A stretch of 64,000 nucleotides of DNA from Microvirga pakistanensis (GCF_004458765.1 NZ_SPJX01000652.1:124001-188000), one strand, 5' to 3'. Counted from the stretch's first letter, positions 7,709 to 17,608 are shown. The notes: a model not told the origin generated them from the sequence alone. Translations and numbers: made by a program.

Positions 7709-10669
7709 ATGGCACGCCAAGACGCCAACGAAAACTTCCTGAACACCGCTTTCCTCTATGGCGCCAATGCGTCCTATATCGAGGAGCTTCACGCCCGCTA
7801 CGAGAAGGACCCGTCGTCGGTCGACGCCGAATGGCAGGCGTTCTTCGGCGCGTTGAAGGATGACAGGCAGGCTGTCGAGACGGCGGCCAACGGTCCTTCC
7901 TGGGAAAAGCCGAACTGGCCGATCCACGCCAACGGCGAGCTGATCTCCGCGCTCGACGGCAACTGGGCGCAGGTCGAGAAGGCCGTCGGCGACAAGATCA
8001 AGGCCAAGGCGAAAGACAAGGGCGCCGAGATCAGCCAGGCGGACGTGCAGCAGGCAACCCGCGATTCCGTGCGCGCCATCATGCTGATCCGCGCCTACCG
8101 CGTGCGCGGGCATCTGCACGCGCAGCTCGATCCTCTGGGCATCAATCCGCGTCCGAGCGACGAGGAGCTGCATCCGTCCCATTACGGCTTCACGGAAGCC
8201 GACTGGGACCGCAAGATCTTCCTCGACAACGTGCTCGGCCTCGAATTCGGGACGATCCGCGAGATCGTCGCGATCCTCGACCGCACCTACTGCCAGACGG
8301 TGGGCGTCGAGTTCATGCACATCTCCGACCCGGTCGAGAAGGCCTGGATCCAGGAGCGCATCGAAGGGCCCGACAAGGAGATCACCTTTACGAAGGAAGG
8401 CAAGCGCGCCATCCTCAACAAGCTCGTCGAGGCGGAAGGCTTCGAGAAATTCCTGGATGTCCGCTACACCGGCACCAAGCGCTTCGGCCTGGACGGCGGC
8501 GAGTCGCTCATCCCGGCCCTCGAGCAGATCATCAAGCGCGGCGGCAATCTCGGCGTGAAGGAGATCGTGCTTGGCATGGCCCATCGCGGCCGCCTGAACG
8601 TGCTCACCCAGGTGATGGGCAAGCCGCACCGCGCGCTGTTCCACGAGTTCAAGGGCGGATCCTTCGCCCCCGACGACGTGGAGGGCTCGGGCGACGTGAA
8701 GTACCACCTCGGCGCGTCCTCCGACCGGATTTTCGACGGCAACAACGTCCACCTGTCGCTCACGGCGAACCCTTCGCATCTGGAGATCGTCAATCCCGTG
8801 GTGCTCGGCAAGGTGCGCGCCAAGCAGGATCAGCACGGCTGCACGCCCGACAACCGCACCGCCGTCATGCCGCTCCTGATTCACGGCGACGCGGCCTTCG
8901 CGGGCCAGGGCGTGGTGGCGGAATGCTTCGGGCTTTCGGGCCTGCGCGGCCACCGCACCGGCGGCTGGATTTCCTTCATCATCAACAATCAGATCGGCTT
9001 CACCACCGATCCGCGCTTCTCGCGCTCCTCGCCCTATCCGTCGGACGTGGCGAAGATGGTCGAGGCGCCGATCTTCCACGTGAACGGCGATGATCCCGAG
9101 GCCGTGGTCTTCGCCGCGAAGGTCGCGACCGAGTACCGCCAGCGGTTCCAGAAGCCCGTCGTCATCGACATGTTCTGCTATCGCCGGTTCGGCCACAACG
9201 AGGGCGACGAGCCGTCGTTCACCCAGCCGCTCATGTACCGCAAGATCCGGTCGCATCCGTCGATCACCGAGATCTACTCCAAGAAGCTCGTCGCCGAGGG
9301 TGTCGTCACCGAGGCCGAGATCGAGGAGATGAAGAATTCCTGGCGCTCCAAGCTCGACGCCGAGTTCGACATCGCGGCCAATTACAAGCCCAACAAGGCC
9401 GACTGGCTCGACGGCCGCTGGTCCGGCCTCAAGGCCGTGCGCGAGGATCAGGACGATCCCCGCCGCGGACAGACGGGCCTGCCCGCCGAGACGCTGCAGC
9501 AGATCGGCAGCGCGCTGACCACATTGCCCCAGGGCTTCCACGTCCACCGCACGATCCAGCGTTTCCTCGACAACCGCAAGAAGATGCTGGAAACCGGCGA
9601 GGGGCTCGACTGGGCCATGGCCGAGGCGCTTGCCTTCGGTTCGCTCCTGCTCGAAGGCCATCGCGTGCGCCTGTCCGGCCAGGATGTGGAGCGCGGCACC
9701 TTCTCTCAGCGCCACTCGGTTCTCACGGACCAGGAGAACGAGGAGCGCTACACGCCGCTCAACCACATCTCGGAAACCCAAGCCCGCTATGAGGTCATCA
9801 ACTCGATGCTCTCGGAAGAGGCGGTGCTGGGCTTCGAATATGGCTACACCCTCTCGGAGCCCAACGCGCTGACCCTTTGGGAGGCGCAGTTCGGCGACTT
9901 CGCCAACGGAGCCCAGGTGGTGTTCGACCAGTTCGTCTCCTCGGGCGAGCGCAAGTGGCTGCGCATGTCGGGTCTCGTGTGCCTGCTGCCGCACGGCTAC
10001 GAGGGTCAGGGTCCCGAGCATTCCTCCGCACGCCTGGAGCGCTTTCTCCAGATGTGCGCCGAGGACAACATGCAGGTGGCCTATTGCTCGACACCGGCCA
10101 ACTACTTCCACATCCTGCGCCGTCAGCTGAAGCGCGACTTCCGCAAGCCGCTGATCCTCATGACGCCGAAGAGCCTGCTGCGCCACAAGCGCTGCACCTC
10201 GGCCCTCGCGGCGATCTCGGAGGGAACCTCCTTCCACCGCGTTCTGCGGGACGATGCCCAAGCGGGTCGCGAGGGCATCAAGCTGGTGAAGGACGACAAG
10301 ATCCGGCGCGTGGTGATCTGCACCGGCAAGGTCTATTACGACCTGCTCGAGGAGCGCGAGAAGCGTGGGCTGGACGACGTCTATCTGCTGCGCGTCGAGC
10401 AGCTCTACCCGTTCCCGGCGAAGTCCCTGGCCGCCGAGCTCTCCCGCTTCAAGAAGGCCGATGTGGTGTGGTGCCAGGAAGAGCCCAAGAACATGGGCTC
10501 CTGGAACTTCGTCGAGCCCTATCTCGAATGGGTGCTCAAGACGGCAGGTTCCAAGGTGGACCGCCCGCGCTATGTGGGCCGCCCCGCTTCCGCTGCGACC
10601 GCCACCGGTCTGATGTCCAAGCATCTCGGCCAGCTGCAGGCATTCCTCGACGAGGCTTTCGCGGCGTAA
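7709..10669 (+). CDS. sucA: 2-oxoglutarate dehydrogenase E1 component
   Basis: 986 residues, full length. This thiamine-diphosphate enzyme decarboxylates 2-oxoglutarate and passes the succinyl group to the lipoyl arm of SucB. The N-terminal segment FLYGANASYIEELHARYE is the conserved region that docks E1 to E2. LGMAHRGRLNVL, GDVKYHLG, HGDAAFAGQG (thiamine-diphosphate/Mg region) and NNQIGFTT are intact, as is the C-terminal transketolase-like half with SSARLERFLQ and CQEEPKNMG. A long open frame on the opposite strand is a codon shadow. sucB follows after 64 bases. Confidence 0.97.
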   Translation: MARQDANENFLNTAFLYGANASYIEELHARYEKDPSSVDAEWQAFFGALKDDRQAVETAANGPSWEKPNWPIHANGELISALDGNWAQVEKAVGDKIKAKAKDKGAEISQADVQQATRDSVRAIMLIRAYRVRGHLHAQLDPLGINPRPSDEELHPSHYGFTEADWDRKIFLDNVLGLEFGTIREIVAILDRTYCQTVGVEFMHISDPVEKAWIQERIEGPDKEITFTKEGKRAILNKLVEAEGFEKFLDVRYTGTKRFGLDGGESLIPALEQIIKRGGNLGVKEIVLGMAHRGRLNVLTQVMGKPHRALFHEFKGGSFAPDDVEGSGDVKYHLGASSDRIFDGNNVHLSLTANPSHLEIVNPVVLGKVRAKQDQHGCTPDNRTAVMPLLIHGDAAFAGQGVVAECFGLSGLRGHRTGGWISFIINNQIGFTTDPRFSRSSPYPSDVAKMVEAPIFHVNGDDPEAVVFAAKVATEYRQRFQKPVVIDMFCYRRFGHNEGDEPSFTQPLMYRKIRSHPSITEIYSKKLVAEGVVTEAEIEEMKNSWRSKLDAEFDIAANYKPNKADWLDGRWSGLKAVREDQDDPRRGQTGLPAETLQQIGSALTTLPQGFHVHRTIQRFLDNRKKMLETGEGLDWAMAEALAFGSLLLEGHRVRLSGQDVERGTFSQRHSVLTDQENEERYTPLNHISETQARYEVINSMLSEEAVLGFEYGYTLSEPNALTLWEAQFGDFANGAQVVFDQFVSSGERKWLRMSGLVCLLPHGYEGQGPEHSSARLERFLQMCAEDNMQVAYCSTPANYFHILRRQLKRDFRKPLILMTPKSLLRHKRCTSALAAISEGTSFHRVLRDDAQAGREGIKLVKDDKIRRVVICTGKVYYDLLEEREKRGLDDVYLLRVEQLYPFPAKSLAAELSRFKKADVVWCQEEPKNMGSWNFVEPYLEWVLKTAGSKVDRPRYVGRPASAATATGLMSKHLGQLQAFLDEAFAA

Positions 10670-10733
10670 GACCCGCGAAGGCTCTCATCCCTTCCCCGAG
10701 CTTTCGAAAGCTCAGACAAAGACTAGAACGATC

Positions 10734-11966
10734 ATGGCAACCGAAATCCGCGTACCCACTCTCGGCGAATCCGTTTCAGAGGCCACCATCGGCCGCTGGT
10801 TCAAGCAGCCCGGCGACCCCGTGAAGGCCGACGAGCCTGTCCTTGAGCTCGAAACCGACAAGGTAACCCTCGAGGTCAACGCACCCGCGAGCGGGACTCT
10901 CGGGGAGATCGTCGCGAAGGACGGCGAGACGGTCTCGCCGGGCGCGGTGCTCGGCTCGATCGTCGAGGGCGGCGCGGCTGCCGCTCCCGCGGCTGCCCCC
11001 AAGGCCGAGGCGCCCAAAGCCGCCCCGGCTCCCGCTCCGGCGCCGGCTCCTGCTGCGGCCCCAGCAGGCGCCGCCAAGGACCACGGTCCCGCGGTCGCTC
11101 GCCTTGCGGCCGAGAGCGGCGTGAGCCCGGCGAACGTTCCCGGCTCCGGCAAGGACGGCCGCGTCACGAAAGGCGACATGCTTGCCGCCATCGCGACAGG
11201 CGGTGCTTCGGCTCCCGCGCCGGCTGCTCCGGTCGCCGTGCGTGCCCCTTCCGCTCCGGTCGATGCCGAGCGCGAAGAGCGCGTGAAGATGACGAAGCTG
11301 CGTCAGACCATCGCGCGCCGCCTCAAGGACGCGCAGAACACCGCCGCCATGCTCACCACGTTCAACGACGTGGACATGAGCGCGGTCATGAACCTGCGCA
11401 GCCAGTACAAGGACGTGTTCGAGAAGAAGCACGGCACGAAGCTCGGCTTCATGGGCTTCTTCACCAAAGCCGTGATCCAGGCCCTGAAGGACGTTCCGGC
11501 GGTCAACGCCGAGATCGACGGCCAGGACATCGTCTACAAGAACTACTACCACATCGGCATCGCCGTCGGCACCGAGAAGGGCCTCGTGGTTCCGGTGGTG
11601 CGTGACGCGGACGATCTGTCGGTCGCCGGGATCGAGAAGAAGATCGCCGATTTCGGCCGCCGCGCCCGCGACGGCAAGCTCGGCATCGACGAGATGCAGG
11701 GCGGCACCTTCACCATCACCAACGGCGGCATCTACGGCTCTCTCATGTCGACGCCGATCCTCAACGCTCCGCAATCCGGCATTCTCGGCATGCACCGCAT
11801 CGAGGAGCGTCCGGTGGTCCGCAACGGCCAAGTGGTCGTGCGCCCGATGATGTATCTCGCGCTCTCCTACGATCACCGCATCGTCGACGGCAAAGAGGCC
11901 GTGACCTTCCTGGTGCGGATCAAGGAGGCCCTGGAAGATCCGGCCCGCCTCGTCCTGGATCTCTGA
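10734..11966 (+). CDS. sucB: Dihydrolipoyllysine succinyltransferase (E2 of the 2-oxoglutarate dehydrogenase complex)
   Basis: 410 residues. It forms the core of the complex and transfers the succinyl group to CoA. Domains in order: one lipoyl domain (about 1-77) with the lipoylated Lys at residue 43 in ETDKVTLEV; an Ala/Pro-rich flexible linker; an E1/E3-binding domain (about 120-155, ending KDGRVTKGDMLAAI); a second linker; the acyltransferase domain with TFTITNGGIYGS and the catalytic SYDHRIVDG, His about residue 381. A single lipoyl domain is normal for a succinyltransferase. Confidence 0.97.
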   Translation: MATEIRVPTLGESVSEATIGRWFKQPGDPVKADEPVLELETDKVTLEVNAPASGTLGEIVAKDGETVSPGAVLGSIVEGGAAAAPAAAPKAEAPKAAPAPAPAPAPAAAPAGAAKDHGPAVARLAAESGVSPANVPGSGKDGRVTKGDMLAAIATGGASAPAPAAPVAVRAPSAPVDAEREERVKMTKLRQTIARRLKDAQNTAAMLTTFNDVDMSAVMNLRSQYKDVFEKKHGTKLGFMGFFTKAVIQALKDVPAVNAEIDGQDIVYKNYYHIGIAVGTEKGLVVPVVRDADDLSVAGIEKKIADFGRRARDGKLGIDEMQGGTFTITNGGIYGSLMSTPILNAPQSGILGMHRIEERPVVRNGQVVVRPMMYLALSYDHRIVDGKEAVTFLVRIKEALEDPARLVLDL

Positions 11967-11977
11967 TCTCGACACCT

Positions 11978-12070
11978 CGTCGTGCCCGGCCTCGTGCCGG
12001 GCATCCTCGCCTTTCAAAGCCGGGCGGTCGTCCCACGACGTGGATGGCCGGGACAAGCCCGGCCATGACG
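11978..12070. repeat. Dispersed palindromic intergenic repeat, copy C (sucB-lpdA)
   Basis: Begins CGTCGTGCCCGGC and ends CCGGCCATGACG, with internal GCCCGGC/GCCGGGC and GGCCGGGAC arms. It occupies most of the sucB-lpdA gap. Confidence 0.75.
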
Positions 12071-12087
12071 TTTAAGGGGATGCTCCC

Positions 12088-13485
12088 ATGTCCTACGATC
12101 TCATCGTCATCGGCACCGGCCCGGGCGGCTATGTGGCCGCCATCCGGGCCGCGCAGCTCGGCCTCAAGACCGCCGTCGTCGAGAAGCGCAAGACCCACGG
12201 CGGCACCTGCCTCAACGTGGGCTGCATTCCCTCGAAGGCGCTGCTCCATGCGTCGCACATGTTCGAGGATGCCAAGCACTTCGCGGATCTCGGCATCGGC
12301 GTCAGCGCGCCGACGCTCGATCTCAAGAAGATGCAGTCCTTCAAGCAGGAGGGCGTCGACGGCAACACCAAGGGCGTCGAGTTCCTGCTGAAGAAGAACA
12401 AGATCGACGCCTTCCAGGGCACGGCGCGGATTGCCGCCGTCGGCCAGGTCGAAGTGACGTCCGAGGACGGCTCCAACCAGGTCCTGCAGACCAGGAACAT
12501 CCTCATCGCCACGGGCTCGGACGTGACGCGCCTGCCCGGCATCGAGATCGACGAGAAGGTCGTGGTGTCCTCCACCGGCGCTCTCGAACTCGAGAGCGTG
12601 CCCAAGCGCCTCGTCGTCATCGGCGCCGGCGTGATCGGCCTCGAGCTCGGCTCCGTGTGGCGCCGTCTCGGCGCCGAAGTCACCGTCGTGGAATATCTCG
12701 ACCGCATCCTGCCCGGCATGGATGCCGAGGTCGCCAAGAACTTCCAGCGCATCCTGTCCAAGCAGGGCTTCGAGTTCAAGCTCGGCGCGAAGGTCACCGG
12801 CGTCGAGAAGACCGGCAAGGGCGCGACACTCACCTACGAGCCCGCCTCCGGCGGCGCCGCGCAGACCATCGAGGCGGACGTGGTGCTCGTGGCGATCGGC
12901 CGCGTGCCCTACACGCAGGGCCTCGGGCTGGACCATGTGGGCGTTCAGCTCGACAATCGCGGCCGCGTCCTCACCGACGAGCACTTCGCCACCAACATCA
13001 CCGGCATCTACGCCATCGGCGACGTGATCGCCGGTCCGATGCTGGCGCACAAGGCCGAGGACGAAGGCGTCGCGGTGGCCGAGATCCTCGCCGGCAAGGC
13101 GGGCCACGTGAACTACGACGTGATCCCGAGCGTGGTCTACACGTTCCCGGAGGTCGCATCCGTCGGCAAGACCGAAGAGGAGCTCAAGAGCGCGGGCGTC
13201 GCCTACAACGCCGGCAAGTTCCCCTTCACGGCCAACGGCCGCGCGAAGGTGAACCGCACCACGGACGGCTTCGTGAAGATCCTGGCGGACGCCTCCACCG
13301 ACAAGGTCCTCGGCGTGCACATCATCGGCCCCGAGGCCGGCAACCTCATCCACGAGGCGGCCATCGCCATGGAGTTCGGTGCCTCGTCGGAGGACATGGC
13401 GCGCACCTGCCATGCTCACCCGACCCTTGCAGAAGCTGTGAAGGAAGCCGCACTCGCGGTGGAGAAGCGCGCGATCCATATGTAA
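12088..13485 (+). CDS. lpdA: Dihydrolipoyl dehydrogenase (E3)
   Basis: 465 residues. A FAD-dependent disulfide oxidoreductase that reoxidises the dihydrolipoyl arm with NAD. The N-terminal FAD site is VIGTGPGG at about residues 7-14, the redox disulfide is C41/C46 in GGTCLNVGC, the NAD Rossmann motif is VVIGAGVIGLE near residue 175, the second FAD motif is GIYAIGDV, and the C-terminal catalytic His lies in CHAHPTLAEAVKEAA. Its place after sucAB suggests it serves the 2-oxoglutarate complex. tdk starts 9 bases after its stop. Confidence 0.97.
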   Translation: MSYDLIVIGTGPGGYVAAIRAAQLGLKTAVVEKRKTHGGTCLNVGCIPSKALLHASHMFEDAKHFADLGIGVSAPTLDLKKMQSFKQEGVDGNTKGVEFLLKKNKIDAFQGTARIAAVGQVEVTSEDGSNQVLQTRNILIATGSDVTRLPGIEIDEKVVVSSTGALELESVPKRLVVIGAGVIGLELGSVWRRLGAEVTVVEYLDRILPGMDAEVAKNFQRILSKQGFEFKLGAKVTGVEKTGKGATLTYEPASGGAAQTIEADVVLVAIGRVPYTQGLGLDHVGVQLDNRGRVLTDEHFATNITGIYAIGDVIAGPMLAHKAEDEGVAVAEILAGKAGHVNYDVIPSVVYTFPEVASVGKTEEELKSAGVAYNAGKFPFTANGRAKVNRTTDGFVKILADASTDKVLGVHIIGPEAGNLIHEAAIAMEFGASSEDMARTCHAHPTLAEAVKEAALAVEKRAIHM

Positions 13486-13494
13486 TATGGATTC

Positions 13495-14121
13495 ATGGCA
13501 AAGCTCCACTTCCTCTACTCGGTGATGAACGCAGGAAAGACCACGCATCTCCTGCAGGTTCGTCACAACTACATCGAGAACGGCGGCCACGTGCTGCTGT
13601 TCTCCAGCCCCGTCGACGATCGGTTCGGCGTCGGCAAGGTCAGGTCCCGCATCGGCCTCGAAGCCGACGCGACGGTCCTGAGGAAGGACGATCCCATCGG
13701 CGACATCGTGGCGGCCGAACACGCCCGGAAAAAGGTGACCGTCGTTCTCATCGACGAAGTTCAGTTCATGACGGCGGATCAGGTCCGCCAGCTCGCCTGG
13801 ATCGTCGACGAGCTCGGAATTCCGGTCATGGCCTATGGGCTCAAGAACAACGTCTACGGCACCCTGTTCAGCGACGCGATCGCGGCCATGATGGCTCTCG
13901 CCGACGATTTCCAGGAAATCAAGCAGCTCTGTCATTGCGGCCGCAAGGCCACGATGATCCTGAAGTTCGACCCCAACGGAGAGCCCGTGCGGTCCGGCCC
14001 CGTCATCGAGATCGGCGGGGAAAGCCGCTACGTCTCCGTCTGCCGCCCGCACTGGACCAAGGGCGACATCGGCCCCGCCGCGCGTCAGCTCCTGTCGCAG
14101 GCTGTCGTGGCCGCGGAGTAG
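13495..14121 (+). CDS. tdk: Thymidine kinase (type II)
   Basis: 208 residues. It phosphorylates thymidine in the nucleotide salvage pathway. The P-loop MNAGKTTHLL is near residues 10-19, Walker B/Mg site is VVLIDEVQF, the lid region PVMAYGLKNNVYG and the C-terminal zinc ligands are visible in LCHCGRKA and VCRPHW. The close spacing to lpdA (9 bases) implies read-through from the TCA operon rather than a dedicated promoter. It is followed by a repeat copy and the convergent xerC. Confidence 0.93.
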   Translation: MAKLHFLYSVMNAGKTTHLLQVRHNYIENGGHVLLFSSPVDDRFGVGKVRSRIGLEADATVLRKDDPIGDIVAAEHARKKVTVVLIDEVQFMTADQVRQLAWIVDELGIPVMAYGLKNNVYGTLFSDAIAAMMALADDFQEIKQLCHCGRKATMILKFDPNGEPVRSGPVIEIGGESRYVSVCRPHWTKGDIGPAARQLLSQAVVAAE

Positions 14122-14133
14122 AGCGATTTTCTC

Positions 14134-14184
14134 CGTCCTGGCCGGGCTTGTCCCGGCCACCCACGTCTTTGGACCACGATTCCA
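14134..14184. repeat. Dispersed palindromic intergenic repeat, partial copy D (tdk-xerC)
   Basis: Begins CGTCCTGGCCGGGC, then TCCCGGCCACCCACGTCTTT. It matches the left half of the family and lacks the right inverted end, so it looks truncated. It lies between convergent genes and may help termination. Confidence 0.65.
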
Positions 14185-14200
14185 ACAATGACGCGGACCC

Positions 14201-15193
14201 TTACTTCACCCGCGCCCGCGGATGGGCCGCATTGAACGCATCCATCAACCGTGTCGCGTCCACCTTCGTGTAGAGCTGCGTGGTCGAGAGCGATGCGTGA
14301 CCGAGCAGTTCCTGGATGCCGCGCAGGTCTCCGCCCCGGGCCAGAAGATGCGTCGCGAAGGAATGCCGCAGGGCATGCGGCGTGGCGCTGTCGGGCAGGC
14401 CGAGCGCGCCGCGCAGTTCCTCCACCGCGAGCTGAATGATGCGAGGCGAGAGCGGTCCTCCGCGCACACCCACGAAGAGCGGGTCCTCCGGCGCGATCAC
14501 GTAGGGACACAGGTGCAGGTACTCCTCCACCGCCCGCTGGATCGCCGGAAGCACGGGAACGCTGCGTACCTTGCCGCCCTTGCCGGTCACGGTGATCGCA
14601 TCGACGCCGCCGACCGGCGCGTCGCGGCGCTGAAGGCCGAGCGCCTCGGAAATGCGCAGGCCCGCACCATAGAGCAGCGAGAGCACGGCGGCGTCCCGCG
14701 CCAGGATCCACGGTTTGCGATCCTCGGACGCGCGGGCCTCCTTGTCCGTCACGGCTACCGCGGACGAGGCGGAGAGGGGACGCGGCAGGTTCTTGTCCGC
14801 CTTGGGGCTGCGGATCGCCGCAAAGGCCGAGGCCGTGCCGTGCCCCTCCCGCTCCAGGTAACGGGCGAAGGAGCGAAGGGCCGAGAGCTGGCGCATGAGA
14901 GACCGGCTTCCCACCGCCTTCATGCGGCGCGCTGCCAGAAAGGCGCGGATGTCGAGGGGCTTTAGGTCCAGAACGGCTCTGATGCTCGGCGGCTCGCCGA
15001 GATGCTCCGTGAGAAAGGCCAGAAACTGCCGCAGGTCCCGGGCATAGGCCTCCACGGTCTTGGGCGAGAGCCTGCGCTCCTTCGCGAGCCCCTGGAGCCA
15101 CGCCAGCACCTCCCGGCGCGTGTCCTCCGCGCCGGGCAGGACGAGATCGAGGGCGTTCTTGGCATCGCTGCTGGACATTTCGCTCTTTGACAT
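14201..15193 (-). CDS. xerC: Tyrosine recombinase XerC
   Basis: 330 residues from ATG 15193 (a GTG at 15232 or ATG at 15178 are alternatives). It resolves chromosome dimers with XerD. The N-terminal SAM-like DNA-binding domain covers about 20-120. The catalytic set is complete: Arg in GAGLRISEAL, Lys in GKGGKVRSVP, HxxR in HALRHSFATHL, His in LLGHASLSTTQ and the nucleophile Tyr in LYTKVD. No excision partner, attachment site or phage genes lie nearby, so I take it as the housekeeping enzyme and not a mobile-element integrase. It is divergent from priA with a short shared upstream region. Confidence 0.9.
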   Translation of the reverse strand: MSKSEMSSSDAKNALDLVLPGAEDTRREVLAWLQGLAKERRLSPKTVEAYARDLRQFLAFLTEHLGEPPSIRAVLDLKPLDIRAFLAARRMKAVGSRSLMRQLSALRSFARYLEREGHGTASAFAAIRSPKADKNLPRPLSASSAVAVTDKEARASEDRKPWILARDAAVLSLLYGAGLRISEALGLQRRDAPVGGVDAITVTGKGGKVRSVPVLPAIQRAVEEYLHLCPYVIAPEDPLFVGVRGGPLSPRIIQLAVEELRGALGLPDSATPHALRHSFATHLLARGGDLRGIQELLGHASLSTTQLYTKVDATRLMDAFNAAHPRARVK

Positions 15194-15249
15194 GGCGCCG
15201 CTATATGCAAGGCAGACAACGTTAGCAGCCACAGGTTAACTCCGTTCGA

Positions 15250-17412
15250 ATGACAAGCCGTATCGCCGATGTCCTCATCCCGCTGGCGCTGGACACGGCC
15301 TATTCCTATGCCGTGCCGGATGGTCTCGCGCTCGAGGAGGGCGACGTGGTGCAGGTGCCCCTCGCCACCCGCGAGGTGGCGGGGGTCGTCTGGGGCCTGC
15401 GGGACGGGCAGGGCGCCAATTTCAAGAAGGTGACGGGTGTCCTCGAAGGACCGAACCTGTCGCCCAAGATGCGCAAGTTCATCGACTGGGTGTCCTGGTA
15501 TACGCTCGCTCCCAAGGGCTCGGCCCTGGCCATGAGCCTGAAATTCCCCGATCCGGACCGGACGGAGGTCGTACGCGTAGGCGTCAGGCTCACGGCGAAC
15601 CGGCCCAAACGCATGACGCCCGCGCGCCAGAAGGTGATCGAGGCCGCGCAGGACGGAATCGTGCGCCTGAAGAGCGAGCTCGCGCATGCGGCCGGCGTCA
15701 GCAACAGCGTCATCGACGGGCTGATCGACGAGGGCGTGATCGAAACGCTGGCCCTGCTCCAGGAGCCGGTGGCCGGACTGCCGAATCCCGATTTCGGCGA
15801 CACCGAGCTGTCCGACGGCCAGCGCGACGCGGCGGGCAGCATCGTCGGCGCCCTGCGCGAGGAGCAGCCGCCGGTGATCCTGCTCGAGGGCGTTACGGGG
15901 TCCGGCAAGACCGAGGTCTATTTCGAGGCGGTGGCGGAGGCGGTGCGCCAGGGCCGGCAGGCTCTCATCCTCATGCCGGAGATCGCCCTCACGGCGCAGT
16001 TCCTCGACCGGTTCGCCGCGCGCTTCGGGGTGAAGCCCGCCACCTGGCATTCAGGGGTGACGGGGCGCAAGCGCGAGCGGCTCTACGCGGCCATCGCCTC
16101 CGGCGAGGTGAAGGTGGTGGCAGGCGCCCGCTCGGCCCTGTTCCTGCCCTATGCCGATCTCTCGCTCATCATCGTCGACGAGGAGCACGAGACCGCCTAC
16201 AAGCAGGACGACGGCGTGCATTACCATGCCCGCGACATGGCGGTGGTGCGCGGAAAGATCGAGAACGCCACGGTGGTGCTGGCCTCGGCCACGCCCTCCA
16301 TCGAGAGCCGCGTCAACGTGGAGCGGGGGCGATACCGGCACGTGAAGCTGCCGGAGCGATTCGGCGGACGCTCGATGCCGCAGATCCGCGCCGTGGATCT
16401 CCGGCGCGAGCAGATCCCGAAGGGACGCTGGCTTTCGCCCACCCTCGTCGCTTCCGTCGAGGACACCATCGGCCGTGGCGAGCAGGCGCTGCTCTTCCTG
16501 AACCGGCGCGGCTACGCGCCGCTCACCCTCTGCCGCGCCTGCGCCCACCGCTACGAATGTCCGAACTGTTCCGCCTGGCTCGTGGAGCACCGCTTCCGGC
16601 GCTCCCTGGTGTGCCACCATTGCGGCCATGTGGAGCGCACGCCGCAGGCCTGCGTGGAATGCGGCAGCATCGATTCGCTGGTGCCCTGCGGCCCTGGCGT
16701 GGAGCGGATCGCCGAGGAGGTGGCGGAGCTCTTTCCCGACAAGCGCTCCATCGTGCTCTCCAGCGATTTTCCCGGCGGCACCGAGCGGCTGCGCACGGAA
16801 TTGGCCGCGATCGCGGCGGGCCAGGTCGACATCGTCATCGGCACGCAGCTCGTGGCCAAGGGGCACAACTTCCCGCTCATGACCCTCGTGGGGGTCCTGG
16901 ATGCCGATATCGGTCTCACCTCCGGCGACCCGCGGGCCGCCGAGCGCACCTTTCAGATGCTGCAGCAGGTCACGGGCCGCGCCGGACGCGGCGAGAAGCC
17001 GGGCAGGGCCCTCGTCCAGACCTGGCAGCCGGATCATCCGGTCATCGCCGCCCTGGTGTCCGGCGATGCGGAGCGGTTCTACGAGGAGGAGACCCGGGTC
17101 CGCGAAATGGCGGGATTGCCCCCCTTCGGCCGACTCGCCTCGCTGATCGTATCGGCCGAGGAGAGGGAGGCAGCCGAGGCCCATGCCCGGGCCATGGCGA
17201 TGGTGACAGAGCCGCCTCCGGGGGTCATGGTGCTCGGACCCGCCGAGGCGCCCCTCGCCCTCATCCGGGGGCGCTACCGCTACAGGCTTCTGGTGAAGAC
17301 CGAGCGCGAGGTCGATCTTCAGGGCTATCTGCGCTCCTGGCTGGCCCGCTGCCCGAAGGTCAGGGGCAATACGCGCGTCGCTATCGACGTGGATCCTCAG
17401 AGCTTTCTATGA
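15250..17412 (+). CDS. priA: Primosomal protein N' (replication restart helicase PriA)
   Basis: 720 residues. It recognises stalled forks and reloads the replicative helicase. The N-terminal 3'-DNA-binding domain covers about 1-100. Walker A GVTGSGKTE begins at residue 214; the DEAH-type Walker B is IIVDEEHE. The cysteine-rich zinc insertion is clear between CRACAHRYECPNC and CHHCGHVE/ACVECG, about residues 430-475. Helicase motif VTGRAGRGE is intact. Its last 32 bases overlap the small convergent gene on the minus strand. Confidence 0.96.
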   Translation: MTSRIADVLIPLALDTAYSYAVPDGLALEEGDVVQVPLATREVAGVVWGLRDGQGANFKKVTGVLEGPNLSPKMRKFIDWVSWYTLAPKGSALAMSLKFPDPDRTEVVRVGVRLTANRPKRMTPARQKVIEAAQDGIVRLKSELAHAAGVSNSVIDGLIDEGVIETLALLQEPVAGLPNPDFGDTELSDGQRDAAGSIVGALREEQPPVILLEGVTGSGKTEVYFEAVAEAVRQGRQALILMPEIALTAQFLDRFAARFGVKPATWHSGVTGRKRERLYAAIASGEVKVVAGARSALFLPYADLSLIIVDEEHETAYKQDDGVHYHARDMAVVRGKIENATVVLASATPSIESRVNVERGRYRHVKLPERFGGRSMPQIRAVDLRREQIPKGRWLSPTLVASVEDTIGRGEQALLFLNRRGYAPLTLCRACAHRYECPNCSAWLVEHRFRRSLVCHHCGHVERTPQACVECGSIDSLVPCGPGVERIAEEVAELFPDKRSIVLSSDFPGGTERLRTELAAIAAGQVDIVIGTQLVAKGHNFPLMTLVGVLDADIGLTSGDPRAAERTFQMLQQVTGRAGRGEKPGRALVQTWQPDHPVIAALVSGDAERFYEEETRVREMAGLPPFGRLASLIVSAEEREAAEAHARAMAMVTEPPPGVMVLGPAEAPLALIRGRYRYRLLVKTEREVDLQGYLRSWLARCPKVRGNTRVAIDVDPQSFL

Positions 17413-17608
17413 GGTTGGCGGTGACGGCGGCACCGGGCGGGACCCGGATGTTCGTCGGCGCGAGCACGAGGACGGGCTCGCCGCCGCGAACCACGGGCGC
17501 GATTCTGGAGCGCATGGTCCTCTCGATCTCCGGGGCCAAGGGGCCGAGAAATGGGATACTCCAGAACAACCCCAAGGCGAGCAGGGTGAGGGCGGCGAAC
17601 AGGCGCAT
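17381..17608 (-). CDS. Small secreted or membrane-anchored hypothetical protein
   Basis: 75 residues from ATG 17608, preceded by GGGAGG at good spacing, which decides this start over the longer frame. The N-terminus MRLFAALTLLALGLFWSIPF is one hydrophobic helix, either an uncleaved anchor or a signal peptide. The remainder, with PEIERTMRSRIAPVV and VLVLAPTNIRVPPGAAV, is unremarkable. It ends inside the 3' end of priA on the opposite strand. I do not recognise a family. Confidence 0.6.
   Translation of the reverse strand: MRLFAALTLLALGLFWSIPFLGPLAPEIERTMRSRIAPVVRGGEPVLVLAPTNIRVPPGAAVTANLIESSEDPRR

Noticed and set aside
7670..10624. 984-codon open frame antisense to sucA, and similar long antisense frames over sucC/sucD, lpdA, atpA, atpD, putA and cobT
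   Set aside because: High third-position GC keeps the opposite strand free of stops. The translations are His/Asp/Leu/Arg-rich without domains, and the sense genes are unmistakable.
14201..15193. XerC-like gene as integrase of a mobile element
   Set aside because: Full housekeeping XerC motifs, no attachment repeats, neighbours are core genes (tdk, priA).
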